DNA of 64,000 bases, taken from assembly GCA_964396025.1 (NCBI GenBank), contig CAYNBT010000001.1:1-64000 (forward strand), given 5' to 3'. The position numbers were made by a program, and so were the translations under genes. A model generated the notes under the pieces. The model made no database searches. It was not told the origin of the DNA and saw only the letters and a list, made by a program, of their open reading frames with translations. Below are positions 16,085 through 25,546 of this stretch, piece after piece. Numbering within the stretch: position 1 is the first letter of the stretch; every line of letters starts with the position of its first letter. This stretch comes from CAYNBT01 sp964396025 (GTDB lineage: Bacteria > Patescibacteriota > WWE3 > UBA101185 > UBA10185).

Positions 16085-18184
16085 TTATGCGGTATCTATA
16101 GAAACCTCTGCAACTACGTCTATTTTTAAACCATCCCCTTCACAAGTAATGTTAACCGCATCACCATCCTGAATTTGAGAAGAAATGATCTTACTTGAGA
16201 TGGTATTTTCGATTTCCCGTTGAATTAGTCTTCGTAAAGGTCTGGCTCCATACTCTTCACTAAATCCCTTGTCTGCAAGGTAAACTCTGGCTTTGTCATC
16301 AACTGATAGACTTATTTTGTGATCAAGAAGGAGCTTTTGGGTCTTAGCAATCTCCATGTCGGTGATAGCACTGATATCTGCCCTAGTAAGGCTCTTAAAG
16401 AAGACTACTTCGTCTATTCTGTTTAAAAATTCTGGTTTAAAGCTGTCTTTTAAGATTTTTTCAACTCTTCTTACTGTTTCCTTTTCTGTACGCTCTTTCT
16501 GAGCAACAGTGTCCGTATTATTAAAGCCTATTTCTGCTTGGCGTAGCACTTCAGAACCAACGTTTGAGGTCATAATGATAATGGTGTTCTTAAAATCAAC
16601 TGCACGGCCTTTGCTGTCTGTGAGCCTACCATCTTCCATGATTTGCAGCAGAGTGTTGTAAATATCCGGATGGGCTTTTTCAATCTCGTCTAAAAGAATG
16701 ATTGAGAAAGGTTTTCGTCTTACAATCTCGGTAAGTTGCCCACCCTTTTCAAAACCAATGTACCCCGGGGGAGAACCGATCATTTTGCTAACCGAATGCT
16801 TTTCCATATACTCACTCATATCAAGACGTACAAGCATATCTTCATTACCATAAAGAACTTCAGCAAGCGCCTTAGAAAGCTCAGTTTTACCTACTCCTGT
16901 AGGACCTAAGAACAAGAATGAGCCTATCGGTCTCTTGGGATCTTTGAGCCCAGCGCGGGCACGTCTAATAGCCTCGCTAACTAATTTAACGGGTTCGTTT
17001 TGATTTACCATGCGCTCGTGGATTCTATCTTCCATATGAATTAAACGTTCTTTTTCTTCCATGCTTAATTCCTCCAGAGGAATACCCGTAGCCCTAGAAA
17101 CCACCTTAACAACAGAATCCTTGGTTACATCACGAACCTCCTCAAGTTTTGTTTTTGTCCAAATATCAATCAGCTCCTTCTTTACTTTTTCTAGTTGACC
17201 AAGTTCGGCCTCAAATTTAGTTTTGAGATCGGGTTCGGAATTGGATCGAATTTTTTCTTTAACAGCCGCAATATTATCTTCCACTTGTTTGAGATTTTCA
17301 GGCTCACGTACTTGAGAAAGTCTCACCAAAGCCCCAGCCTCATCGATTAAGTCGATTGATTTGTCGGGCTGGAATCGGTCACTAATATACCTGTTTGAAA
17401 GTTTCACCGCATAATCAATAGCTTGGTCTGTTATTTTCACGTGGTGGTGCTTTTCGTAACGCTCCCGTAGACCTTTTATAATAAGCACGGTTTCTTCTGG
17501 CGAAGGCTCGTTGACTAATACAGGCTGAAATCTTCTTTCCAGAGCTGCGTCCTTCTCTATATGTTTTTGATATTCATCTAAAGTTGTTGCTCCAACCATT
17601 TGTAATTCGCCTTTTGCTAATGCCGGCTTGAGTATGTTTGCAGCGTCCATAGCGCCTTCTGCCGAACCTGTCCCAACAACAGTATGCAACTCATCCAAAA
17701 ACAGAATAATTTGACCCTGAGCGTTTATAACCTCATTTATGATGTCTTTGAGACGGCTTTCAAACATACCTCTGTGAGAAGTTCCTGCAATAACCGAAGC
17801 TAAATCTAGCGCAAAAACTCTTTTTCCTCTTAAAGGCTCGGGTACTTGTCCATTGATGATTCTTTGCGCCAAACCTTCTGCAATCGCGGTTTTACCTACA
17901 CCAGGTTCGCCTATTAAAACAGGATTATTTTTTGTTCTACGGGAAAGTATATGAACAACTCGTTCGATTTCATTTTTTCTACCGATTACAGGATCAAGCT
18001 TGTCGTTTTTTGCAAGGTCGGTTAGATCACGCCCGAATTTATCTAAGATAGAAGTTGATTTGGTTTCTTTTTGAAGTTCGGCATGGCAAACCTCGCAAAG
18101 AGCAATATAGACTTGTCGACCGTCGATGATTTTAGTTGTAGGAATTGTTGCAGGACGTTGCCCGCATCTTTGGCAGATTACCAT
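16085..18184 (-). CDS. clpE: ClpE-like AAA+ unfoldase (N-terminal zinc finger)
   Basis: 699 aa. An N-terminal C4 zinc finger (C4, C7, C30, C33) replaces the usual Clp_N repeat domain. Two AAA+ modules follow, with Walker A motifs GEPGVGKTA (about residue 92) and GPTGVGKTE (about 425), separated by a short coiled linker (about 300-345). The second module contains IGF (in QAEIGFNN), the loop that docks onto ClpP, so it should feed a protease. Length and layout match Firmicutes ClpE. ClpP is not in this window. The gene has no ribosome site; TACAAT (18191-18196) ends 6 nt before the ATG, indicating a leaderless mRNA. Confidence 0.85.
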   Translation of the reverse strand: MVICQRCGQRPATIPTTKIIDGRQVYIALCEVCHAELQKETKSTSILDKFGRDLTDLAKNDKLDPVIGRKNEIERVVHILSRRTKNNPVLIGEPGVGKTAIAEGLAQRIINGQVPEPLRGKRVFALDLASVIAGTSHRGMFESRLKDIINEVINAQGQIILFLDELHTVVGTGSAEGAMDAANILKPALAKGELQMVGATTLDEYQKHIEKDAALERRFQPVLVNEPSPEETVLIIKGLRERYEKHHHVKITDQAIDYAVKLSNRYISDRFQPDKSIDLIDEAGALVRLSQVREPENLKQVEDNIAAVKEKIRSNSEPDLKTKFEAELGQLEKVKKELIDIWTKTKLEEVRDVTKDSVVKVVSRATGIPLEELSMEEKERLIHMEDRIHERMVNQNEPVKLVSEAIRRARAGLKDPKRPIGSFLFLGPTGVGKTELSKALAEVLYGNEDMLVRLDMSEYMEKHSVSKMIGSPPGYIGFEKGGQLTEIVRRKPFSIILLDEIEKAHPDIYNTLLQIMEDGRLTDSKGRAVDFKNTIIIMTSNVGSEVLRQAEIGFNNTDTVAQKERTEKETVRRVEKILKDSFKPEFLNRIDEVVFFKSLTRADISAITDMEIAKTQKLLLDHKISLSVDDKARVYLADKGFSEEYGARPLRRLIQREIENTISSKIISSQIQDGDAVNITCEGDGLKIDVVAEVSIDTA

Positions 18185-18238
18185 AATTGAATTGTATCAT
18201 ATTTAGCAGAGTAGTAAATAGAGTGACAACTATAAGAT

Positions 18239-18267
18239 TTGAATTACATATAGAAATGTGCTATAAG
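18239..18267 (+). promoter_or_regulatory. sigma70-like promoter
   Basis: TTGAAT (18239-18244), 17 bp, TATAAG (18262-18267), serving the 107-aa gene. It is divergent from the clpE promoter. Confidence 0.6.
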
Positions 18268-18304
18268 TCGTTTAGATTAACCTAAAACGAAAAAGGAGAA
18301 ACCC

Positions 18305-18628
18305 ATGCGTAAAGTGTACACAATCGATGAAGCTTTGACTTCTATGGCGACACCCATTGAAGATGCTATCACATTCACCACCGTACAAACCCTTTTGGGA
18401 TTTTATGTGGGTCGTGCAGGCCTAACCCCAGGAATTGGAGATGTGGGACGTTGTATACCTGTATCAAAAGATGATTTTGAGTCGTACATGCAACAACTCA
18501 TTGCGCAAGGTGCATCTGTACGAGTGCGCAACTCATACTCATCTCTCGGTCGTACGGACAAGGCATACATCATTACCGGTGTAACAAACCTTATCCCTTT
18601 TGTGCTCGAAGAATCAGTTTGCACTTAG
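18305..18628 (+). CDS. hypothetical protein, 107 aa
   Basis: Not recognised. AAAGGAG lies 6-7 nt before ATG 18305 and a 17-bp-spaced promoter lies upstream. The product is soluble with a single domain look: a helical N terminus (IDEALTSMATPIEDAI), a Gly-rich middle (GFYVGRAGLTPGIGDVGR), and a beta C terminus. It is a single-gene unit set between two core genes on the other strand and shares the strong-SD, strong-promoter style of the accessory genes at 1-4119. A hairpin follows at 18633-18670. Confidence 0.65.
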   Translation: MRKVYTIDEALTSMATPIEDAITFTTVQTLLGFYVGRAGLTPGIGDVGRCIPVSKDDFESYMQQLIAQGASVRVRNSYSSLGRTDKAYIITGVTNLIPFVLEESVCT

Positions 18629-18632
18629 CACC

Positions 18633-18670
18633 GTTTGGCGTGTGAAATTATCAAAAAACGCACGCCAAAC
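18633..18670 (+). terminator. hairpin after the 107-aa gene
   Basis: GTTTGGCGTG (18633-18642) pairs perfectly with CACGCCAAAC (18661-18670). The following tail (ACTTTCCCTT) is T-rich but interrupted. Confidence 0.55.
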
Positions 18671-18685
18671 ACTTTCCCTTAACTG

Positions 18686-20515
18686 TTAATGCTCCCAAAC
18701 ATCCCCAACAAATGGATCTGATTCTATTGGAACCTTTTTAATAAACAACTCCCCCGCCTTAATCATTTCGTGCTGTTGAATCTTTGCCCAATCCTCCGCC
18801 TGATCTTCTCGCACTTCACAAACTACCTCGTCGTGCACGGTTAATATTACTTTTCCATCTACTTTTTCTTTTTGTAATCGATCTTGCAAAAAAACCAGTG
18901 CGTATTTTACAGCGTCTGCATTAGTACCCTGAATTGGGTGATTCTTAGCTTGTCGCTCAATACTCGAAATCTTCTTTTTGAAGTCCGGATCGTTTTGATC
19001 GGGACGTTTGTACCAACGCTTTCTACCGGCTGGGGTACTACTCCACCCATTACGAACAGCATTATGAGCCATTTCCTCTAAAAACTTTTTAACACCAGGA
19101 AAGCTCTTAAAATACCTATCCATGTAATCTTGCCCTTCTTCTTTAGAAATCCCAAGTCTTCCGGCAAGACCCATGGCACCCATTCCATACATTAATCCAA
19201 AGCCAATAGATTTTGCAGCTTGTCTTTTATCCTTATGTTTTTCCTTGATATCTTCGTAAGGCAACGAAAACATCAAAGATGCCGTGTAAGAGTGCATATC
19301 CAAGCCCTCTTTTAAGGCATGAATGAATTTGGCGTCTCCGGAAAGATCCGCCAAAATTCTCATTTCAAAGGAAGAATAGTCTGTAACCACAAATTTGTAG
19401 CCTTTACCGGGATTAAAACATTCTCTAAACGGCGCTACCTGAGAATTTCTAGGAATTTGTTGCAAGTTTGGATTGTTACAAGAAAAGCGCCCTGTAGCAG
19501 CTCCCAACTGATTAAAATCCGGATGGATTCTGTCGGTGACTTTGTTTATCTTTGAAAGCAAAGTCTCTCCAAAAGCAGAGATCAACTTTTCATAACCTCG
19601 GTAATCTCTCAACAATACTGCAATCGGATGATTTACTGTAGCCAAAATCCCATCACCTGTAGAAGGAATGTTTAGCTTGAGTTTGTTGTTAAACAGGTCC
19701 ATAAGCTGAGCATTACTGTTTATGTTGATGGCGTCCGCCATGTTACCAAAGAGATCCTCGCGAGAAATACTAAAGTATGGGCGTACGGCATCTTGCAACT
19801 GAGTAGATAACTCGTCGCGTTTTATCATGAGAGAAGCAATTATAGATTTCCATTTTTCCCTGTTTATATGTATTCCATTGAGTTCCATTTCGGCAACCAC
19901 GCGGGTTGCAGCAAACTCGAGTTTAGCAATGTTGGTAATATTTTCTTTTTGAAGTAGGGGTAACTGTTTCTCAAAAATCGGGAAAAGTATCAAAGTGTCT
20001 GCTCCTGCATATTTTAACTGCTCGTCGCTAATGTGCGACTTTGGGGTCATTCCCACGAACGATTTCTGCAAAGCTTTATCAATCACCCCAGGACCTACGT
20101 ATTTATTAGCCAAATCCTTAAGACCAATCATACCCGCGCCTAATCCGGCGGTTAAGATTCCTTCCGCCAACATGGTATCGTAAATGTTATCAACACTCAC
20201 CCCAAGTTTTACTTTCAAAAAGGCGTAATCAAATTTACCATTTTGCATTAACTTGATTTGTTTCTTGTTCTCAACGATTTCTTTAAAAAGCGGAATGTTT
20301 TTGAGATCTACTTCTCGAGCATCAAATATATAACTTATCTCAGAATTTCCGAGCTGAACAAGGAGTAATGTCTGTGTGTATGGATCAAAACCAGTGGTTT
20401 CAACGTCAAGCGCCAATACAGGGTCGTTTAGCATCATAGTTAACACCTCAACTGCACGACCATTATCAGTTACATACTCATATTTAGGATTTTCAGGGTC
20501 AAATTTCAATTCCAT
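18686..20515 (-). CDS. polA: DNA polymerase I, no 5'-3' exonuclease domain
   Basis: 609 aa. The protein starts directly with the 3'-5' exonuclease domain (LALDVETTGFDP, metal ligands D37 and E39) and continues with the family A polymerase. Motif A is VVTDYSSFEMRILADLSGD, motif B is RQAAKSIGFGLMYGMG, and motif C is LTVHDEVV. The N-terminal 5' nuclease of E. coli Pol I (about 320 residues) is absent, so primer and flap removal must come from another protein. Its likely roles are repair and gap filling. It lies 15 nt downstream of gatB on the same strand; no strong ribosome site is seen. Confidence 0.95.
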   Translation of the reverse strand: MELKFDPENPKYEYVTDNGRAVEVLTMMLNDPVLALDVETTGFDPYTQTLLLVQLGNSEISYIFDAREVDLKNIPLFKEIVENKKQIKLMQNGKFDYAFLKVKLGVSVDNIYDTMLAEGILTAGLGAGMIGLKDLANKYVGPGVIDKALQKSFVGMTPKSHISDEQLKYAGADTLILFPIFEKQLPLLQKENITNIAKLEFAATRVVAEMELNGIHINREKWKSIIASLMIKRDELSTQLQDAVRPYFSISREDLFGNMADAININSNAQLMDLFNNKLKLNIPSTGDGILATVNHPIAVLLRDYRGYEKLISAFGETLLSKINKVTDRIHPDFNQLGAATGRFSCNNPNLQQIPRNSQVAPFRECFNPGKGYKFVVTDYSSFEMRILADLSGDAKFIHALKEGLDMHSYTASLMFSLPYEDIKEKHKDKRQAAKSIGFGLMYGMGAMGLAGRLGISKEEGQDYMDRYFKSFPGVKKFLEEMAHNAVRNGWSSTPAGRKRWYKRPDQNDPDFKKKISSIERQAKNHPIQGTNADAVKYALVFLQDRLQKEKVDGKVILTVHDEVVCEVREDQAEDWAKIQQHEMIKAGELFIKKVPIESDPFVGDVWEH

Positions 20516-20530
20516 AAAAGCACTTTAATA

Positions 20531-21853
20531 TTAACTTAGTAGTTTTTTAATTATCTGCGTAGAAGCTTGAGGATCGGCTTTACCCTTAGATACTTTCATG
20601 ACTTGCCCCAACAAAAACTGCAGCGAAGACTCTTTACCGTTCTTTAGATCCTCAACCGCTTTTGCATTCTGATCCAACACGCTTTGTATCATGGACAAGA
20701 GATCTTCTTCGGTGGTGAGTCTGGAATCGGCTTGGCTTAAATGAATCTTCATCTCGTCTATACCCGCATTCCTGAATTCAGGGCGATTCAACAAAAGATT
20801 GGCAACCTTCACCGGGTCAAGGTTTTGTGCGCTAAATTCCTCGAACTTCTTTAGAACTTCAAAATTGTCGCTCTTGGCAAGCTCAGTTGCAACACTTTCT
20901 TTTAGCCCATATTGACTGGATAATCGAGCCTTTGTTTGTGATGGAAGCTCTGGCATTGAGTTGCGCAAATCTTCAAAGTACTCTTGCTCAAAATGCATTG
21001 GAGGAATGTCAGGTTCAGGAAAGTACCTATAATCATGCGCGTCCTCTTTACTCCTCTGTGCTACAGTAACTGCCTTAACGTCGTCCCAACCTCTGTTCTC
21101 CTGCGCAACACTACCTCCTGAATCAAGAATCTCAGCTTGGCGCTTTATTTCAAAAAGTACAGCTTTTTCCATGAACTTGAACGAGTTAATGTTTTTGACC
21201 TCAACTTTGTAGTTAGGCAACTCCCCCGCCATTTCCATTTCTGACGTACGCAGCGAAATATTGGGTTCTATTCTCAATTGACCTTTTTCCATGTCAGCCT
21301 CACTTATTCCAATTGCTCTTACAATGTCTCTTAGTTTTCTTGCAAATTCAGAAGCTTCATAGGGGCTTGTAAATACGGGCTCGGTTACTATTTCTATCAG
21401 AGGCATTCCAGACATATTGAAATCTATCAAAGTCTTGTCACCTTCATGGAATGACTTGGCGGTGTCTTCTTCAAGATGAATTCTTTTTATAGCAGCTTTA
21501 AACCCATTATCCAACTCTAAATACCCATGCTCACAAAAAGGCTCCTTATACTGGCTGATCTGATATCCTTTGGGTAAATCAGGATAGAAGTAATGTTTTC
21601 GATCAAATTTAGCATTTTCGTTCAGTTTGCAGTTTAAAGCTAGTCCCAACAGCTGAGTTTTCTGAACAGCTTCGAAGTTTGGCACAGGCAAGGCACCGGG
21701 TAATCCCAAACAAGATGGGCATGTTAACGAATTTGGTGCATCGCCCATTTGATAAGCCATACAACCGCAAAACATTTTCCTAACCGTTTTTGGCTCCAAA
21801 TGAATTTCTAAACCCAAAACTAATTTATATTTATCGTGAATGTTAGGCATCAA
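20531..21853 (-). CDS. gatB: Asp/Glu-tRNA amidotransferase subunit B
   Basis: 440 aa, a little shorter than typical GatB (~475). Conserved features: VLGLEIHLEP at the start, the zinc-type pair in NSLTCPSCLGLPGALPVPN, and the kinase-like block RIHLEEDTAKS. A C-terminal GatB/YqeY helical tail runs from about residue 300. GatB activates misacylated Glu-tRNA(Gln)/Asp-tRNA(Asn) with ATP and carries the tRNA-binding tail. The gene overlaps the upstream HEPN-like gene by 11 bp and is in one operon with gatC and gatA. Confidence 0.95.
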   Translation of the reverse strand: MMPNIHDKYKLVLGLEIHLEPKTVRKMFCGCMAYQMGDAPNSLTCPSCLGLPGALPVPNFEAVQKTQLLGLALNCKLNENAKFDRKHYFYPDLPKGYQISQYKEPFCEHGYLELDNGFKAAIKRIHLEEDTAKSFHEGDKTLIDFNMSGMPLIEIVTEPVFTSPYEASEFARKLRDIVRAIGISEADMEKGQLRIEPNISLRTSEMEMAGELPNYKVEVKNINSFKFMEKAVLFEIKRQAEILDSGGSVAQENRGWDDVKAVTVAQRSKEDAHDYRYFPEPDIPPMHFEQEYFEDLRNSMPELPSQTKARLSSQYGLKESVATELAKSDNFEVLKKFEEFSAQNLDPVKVANLLLNRPEFRNAGIDEMKIHLSQADSRLTTEEDLLSMIQSVLDQNAKAVEDLKNGKESSLQFLLGQVMKVSKGKADPQASTQIIKKLLS

Positions 21854-22247
21854 CTCTAACTCCTAAAACATACAGGCCATGTTTCAAATCGGCTACGGAA
21901 CGCACAAGCATGATATGGTTTGGCTCAAAACCTGCCTCATGAACCATAGCATTTCTAACACGATGAGCTTTCCAAACTTTGGTGTACGTGTCTTTGTCAA
22001 ACAAATTTCTGGAATTTTTTAAACGCTCTCCCATGCTCTGACCGTTCACGAGATCTTTGAGTGCAGCATCCAAACATTTATCGGCATCCATAAGCGCCTG
22101 CCTAAGCTGGCTTGGTTTACCTTCTTGCAACAAAATTTTTATTTTATCCCAATCATACTTAATCTTGGAAAGTGTCTCTGCAGTAACACGCCTGTGTACA
22201 ATTCCCGCACCAAAAAAAATGTCTTTTAATATGCCAAAAAAACTCAT
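21843..22247 (-). CDS. HEPN-like small protein within the gat operon
   Basis: 134 aa, helical throughout. The stretch HRVRNAMVHEAGF (about residues 94-106) contains R-x4-H, the motif of HEPN-superfamily proteins (nucleases, nucleotide-binding or toxin proteins). The other visible helix has VTAETLSKIKYDWDKIK and ADKCLDAALKDL. The start overlaps the end of gatA by 4 bp (ATGA) and its end overlaps gatB by 11 bp, so it is locked into gatCAB expression. Whether it cuts RNA, binds the tRNA-dependent amidotransferase, or is inert is unknown. It has an N-terminal hydrophobic stretch (MSFFGILKDIFFGAGIV) that could be a membrane-touching helix. Confidence 0.6.
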   Translation of the reverse strand: MSFFGILKDIFFGAGIVHRRVTAETLSKIKYDWDKIKILLQEGKPSQLRQALMDADKCLDAALKDLVNGQSMGERLKNSRNLFDKDTYTKVWKAHRVRNAMVHEAGFEPNHIMLVRSVADLKHGLYVLGVRVDA

Positions 22248-23683
22248 AGGTCTAGGTTTGGGTACTCCTTATGAAAATCCGTACTTTGCTCGTATAAGTG
22301 AGCTGAGGCAAGTAATTTCTCTTCAGACAAATGAGGTCCGATAAGCTGAACCCCTACTGGCAAATTTTCACTTAGCCCACATGGTATCGTAATCGCAGGC
22401 AATCCTGCGATTGAACTTGGCTCCTGTAAAAGGTCGGTTAACTCACCAAATAGCGCAGATTTCTCAGATGCACCCATATCTAGGGCAACTGAAGGAAGTG
22501 TGGGGGCAATTAATAAATCTACTTTTTCAAAAACTCGCTTAAAATCATCAACTATAAGAGTTCTTACCCGCTGTGCCTTTGAGTAATATTGATCGTAATA
22601 GCCTGCACTCAGCGCATAGGCACCTAACATCATGCGTTTCTTAGCCTCAAAACCAAATGTGCTACGCTCATGCCCAAACCGGATCCCATCAAAACGTGCT
22701 AAGTTAGAAGAAACCTCGGATCTTTGCAAAATCGTGTAAACAGCAATCGAGTAGTGGGGATCAATCAAGTCTACCTCCACGGTTTTTGCCCCTAATTCGG
22801 TGAATTTTTCTATAGCAGCAAATATGCGCTCTTTAACACCGGATTCCATTTCTTCAACAAAATAGGATTTTGGGATCCCTAGTGTCAAATGCTTTAGATT
22901 CGCAGTGTGTTCCAAATTTTTAGTGTAATCAACAACAGGTGCTGGGGAAGAGGTTGCATCAAAAGCATCCACTCCGGCAATGATATTCAAAATATAGGCT
23001 GCATCTTCAACTGATTTTGTGATTGGACCGGGAGAATCAGTAGACGAAGCCATTGCAATCACACCATATCTGCTAACACGACCATAAGTTGGCTTTAAGC
23101 CAGTAACACCACACCAGCTGGCAGGTACTCGAATACTTCCTGCAGTTTCGCTTCCAATAGCAAAGGTACACATGTGGGCAGCCACAGCAGCGCCAGAACC
23201 TCCCGAAGAGCCACCAGGTACTTTTTCAAAGTTCCATGGGTTTTTAGTTGTTCCAAAGTCAGATGTCTCAGTGGATGAACCATGCGCAAAAGCATCCATA
23301 TTGGTTTTACCCAACAAAATTGCACCTGCGTCTTTGAGACGTTGGGTCACTGTGGACTCATACGGAGGAATAAAGCCCTTTAAAATTGCGGCAGAGGCTG
23401 TTGTTTCGATTCCTTTGGTACAAAAATTGTCTTTGCAAGCATAGGGAATTCCAAGTAGAGGGTGTTTGTTAAAGATACTTTCGCCCTCAGTTGCCAAAAT
23501 CTCATCTGCCTTCGCGGCCTCCTTAAGCGCATTTTCTTCGTTCAGAGATAAAAATGCAAAAATAGACTTGTTATGTCTTTTGATTTGCTCAAAACATGCT
23601 TTCACAAGATCCACACTTGAAAACTTTCCTGCTTTGAGGCCTTCAATGGCTTGGTAAATAGTTAGTTCGTTTAGTTTGCTCAT
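22244..23683 (-). CDS. gatA: Asp/Glu-tRNA amidotransferase subunit A
   Basis: 479 aa, the usual length. Amidase-signature catalytic residues are present: the Lys in PYACKDNFCTKG (about residues 80-91), and the Ser-cis-Ser pair in the Gly/Ser-rich GGSSGGSGAAVAA followed by GSETAGSIRVPA (about 155-185). GatA releases ammonia from glutamine for transfer to Glu-tRNA(Gln) or Asp-tRNA(Asn). The start lies 1 nt after the gatC stop. No ribosome site is visible, so translation is likely coupled. Confidence 0.96.
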   Translation of the reverse strand: MSKLNELTIYQAIEGLKAGKFSSVDLVKACFEQIKRHNKSIFAFLSLNEENALKEAAKADEILATEGESIFNKHPLLGIPYACKDNFCTKGIETTASAAILKGFIPPYESTVTQRLKDAGAILLGKTNMDAFAHGSSTETSDFGTTKNPWNFEKVPGGSSGGSGAAVAAHMCTFAIGSETAGSIRVPASWCGVTGLKPTYGRVSRYGVIAMASSTDSPGPITKSVEDAAYILNIIAGVDAFDATSSPAPVVDYTKNLEHTANLKHLTLGIPKSYFVEEMESGVKERIFAAIEKFTELGAKTVEVDLIDPHYSIAVYTILQRSEVSSNLARFDGIRFGHERSTFGFEAKKRMMLGAYALSAGYYDQYYSKAQRVRTLIVDDFKRVFEKVDLLIAPTLPSVALDMGASEKSALFGELTDLLQEPSSIAGLPAITIPCGLSENLPVGVQLIGPHLSEEKLLASAHLYEQSTDFHKEYPNLDL

Positions 23684-23684
23684 G

Positions 23685-23981
23685 TTATTTATTAAGAAGC
23701 ACTGCTTTGGTTACAAATAAATCTCGCTGAGTTTGTGGTGCATTACTTAATGCTGTTTCTTTTGAAAGGGTTGCTACATTGTCGATACCATAAACATTTG
23801 TTAAACCCGTAACTTGATAGGTTTCCTTAACTTTGCCGGTATCCAACTCGTCTAGTTTGCTTATGTACTGAATTGTTTCAGTAAAAAGCTGGGAGAACTT
23901 TTCTAACTCCTGATCAGAAAGATCGAGCTTACAAAGCATTGCCACATGTTTTACATCTTCTTTAGTTACTTTATTTTCCAT
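23685..23981 (-). CDS. gatC: Asp/Glu-tRNA amidotransferase subunit C
   Basis: 98 aa, standard length. It shows the conserved opening TKEDVKHVAMLCKLDLSDQE and the middle FTETIQYISKLDELDT. GatC stabilises the GatA-GatB interface. It is the first gene of the gatC-gatA-HEPN-gatB run. The presence of GatCAB implies that GlnRS and/or AsnRS are lacking or supplemented, as is common in reduced genomes. Confidence 0.95.
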   Translation of the reverse strand: MENKVTKEDVKHVAMLCKLDLSDQELEKFSQLFTETIQYISKLDELDTGKVKETYQVTGLTNVYGIDNVATLSKETALSNAPQTQRDLFVTKAVLLNK

Positions 23982-24042
23982 AGATTTATAGATCTTAGAG
24001 GATTTTAGCAGTTTTTAAAACATTTTGAACGAGGAAGTGCCG

Positions 24043-24942
24043 TTACATATCAATAAGCCTTTTTATACGCTCTTCAACAGGAGGATGAGTATTGAATAGG
24101 TTTGCAAATACACTTGCCGTTTGTCCTTTAAGCGGATTTGCAATGTAAAGATGTGCTGTAGCACCATTGGCTGCTTCTAGCACTTCACGATCTTGAGAGA
24201 TTTTCTTGAGCGCAGAGGCTAAACCATCCGGATAGCGTGTTAACAAAGCGGCGGAAGAATCAGCCAAAAATTCGCGGTTACGGCTTACGGCTAACTTGAT
24301 TAATGTAGCAATAACGGGACTGAGAACTATAAAGATTATTCCAATGAGAATTATCAAGCCATTACCGCCGGAATTCCTAGAACGACGATTCCCTCCATAG
24401 AGCATACCGCGAGTAAACCAATCGGCCAAAAGTGTTATGGTACCAACCAAAACACTTACAATAGACATCAAACGAATATCATAGTTTCCAATATGAGAAA
24501 GCTCGTGAGCAATTACACCTTCCAACTCCAGTTTTGTGAGTGCAGAAAGAATTCCTGTGGTAAAGCAGATTACGGCGTGATTGGGATCTCTGCCTGTGGC
24601 AAAGGCATTCAAAGCAGTATCCTCAATCACAAAAATACGAGGTTTTGGCAAACCGGATCCTATGCATAGGTTTTCAACCAAATTATGTAAATAAGGGTTT
24701 TCTTGCTCAGTAACTTGTTTTGCGCCGGAAATCGCTAAAACTATCTTGTCAGAATTGTAGTAACTTACAAAGCTCGATATACCAGAAAAAATCAGCGCTA
24801 CCCCAATGAAAAATCCGCCCGAACCTTCAAAGAAAACCTCACCCACAAACCACCCAAGAAACGAAACTATAACCATAAAAATGGCCATGATAATTACTGT
24901 ATCGCGCTTATTACTCTGTATATGCGTATAAACTGTTGCCAT
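24043..24942 (-). CDS. htpX: HtpX-like M48 membrane metalloprotease
   Basis: 299 aa. Two N-terminal membrane segments (about 17-60) precede the M48 zinc site HELSH at residues 146-150 (H146, E147, H150) with third ligand Glu in NREFLAD (about residue 228). Two more membrane segments lie between them (about 155-215). HtpX degrades damaged membrane proteins. It sits 18 nt downstream of lemA, a common pairing. The start at 24942 has no strong ribosome site. Confidence 0.95.
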   Translation of the reverse strand: MATVYTHIQSNKRDTVIIMAIFMVIVSFLGWFVGEVFFEGSGGFFIGVALIFSGISSFVSYYNSDKIVLAISGAKQVTEQENPYLHNLVENLCIGSGLPKPRIFVIEDTALNAFATGRDPNHAVICFTTGILSALTKLELEGVIAHELSHIGNYDIRLMSIVSVLVGTITLLADWFTRGMLYGGNRRSRNSGGNGLIILIGIIFIVLSPVIATLIKLAVSRNREFLADSSAALLTRYPDGLASALKKISQDREVLEAANGATAHLYIANPLKGQTASVFANLFNTHPPVEERIKRLIDM

Positions 24943-24960
24943 ATGTGCAAATTGCTATTC

Positions 24961-25509
24961 TTAGGCGTTAAAACTTACTTTTACAGCTTCTCGTTCTGCC
25001 CCTGAGGCCTCAAAAAAGGATTCTTCTTTAAAACCAAAGATTGAAGCAATAATATTGCTTGGTAAGGTAACAATCTTGGAATTAAAGTCCCTTACTACAG
25101 CGTTGTAAAACTGTCTTGAATAGGCGATTTTGTCTTCGGTATCAGTGAGATCCTGCTGTAATTGTTTAAAGTTGCCTGAAGCTTTGAGATCAGGGTAGCT
25201 TTCTGCTACTGCAAATAGAGACTTTAAAGCACCAGTTAGCATGTTGTTTGCTTCCTGAGCTTGGCCTGGGTTTGAAGCACCCATTAATGCTGCACGAGCT
25301 TTGGTAACATTTTCAAACACTTCCCTTTCGTGGGTTGCATAACCTTTTACTGTTTCTACAAGATTAGGAATAAGATCAGTGCGCCTTTTGAGCTGAACAT
25401 CAATCTGGCTCCATGCCTCTTTGATGCGAACTTTAAGCTGCGCAAGACCATTGTAAACAAAAACTACATACAAAGCCAAAACTAGAATAATTGCTAAAAG
25501 TACAAACAT
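24961..25509 (-). CDS. lemA: LemA family protein
   Basis: 182 aa: one N-terminal membrane helix (about 2-20) and a helical extracytoplasmic or cytoplasmic domain. It contains the family features IKEAWSQIDVQLKRRTDLIPNL (about 30-52) and VRDFNSKIVTLPSNIIA toward the end. The molecular role of LemA is not established; it is often encoded with HtpX, as here. A moderate ribosome site (AAAGGAACC) precedes ATG 25509. Confidence 0.92.
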   Translation of the reverse strand: MFVLLAIILVLALYVVFVYNGLAQLKVRIKEAWSQIDVQLKRRTDLIPNLVETVKGYATHEREVFENVTKARAALMGASNPGQAQEANNMLTGALKSLFAVAESYPDLKASGNFKQLQQDLTDTEDKIAYSRQFYNAVVRDFNSKIVTLPSNIIASIFGFKEESFFEASGAEREAVKVSFNA

Positions 25510-25546
25510 AGGTTCCTTTCAGGAAATAACTAACATGCTAATGATA

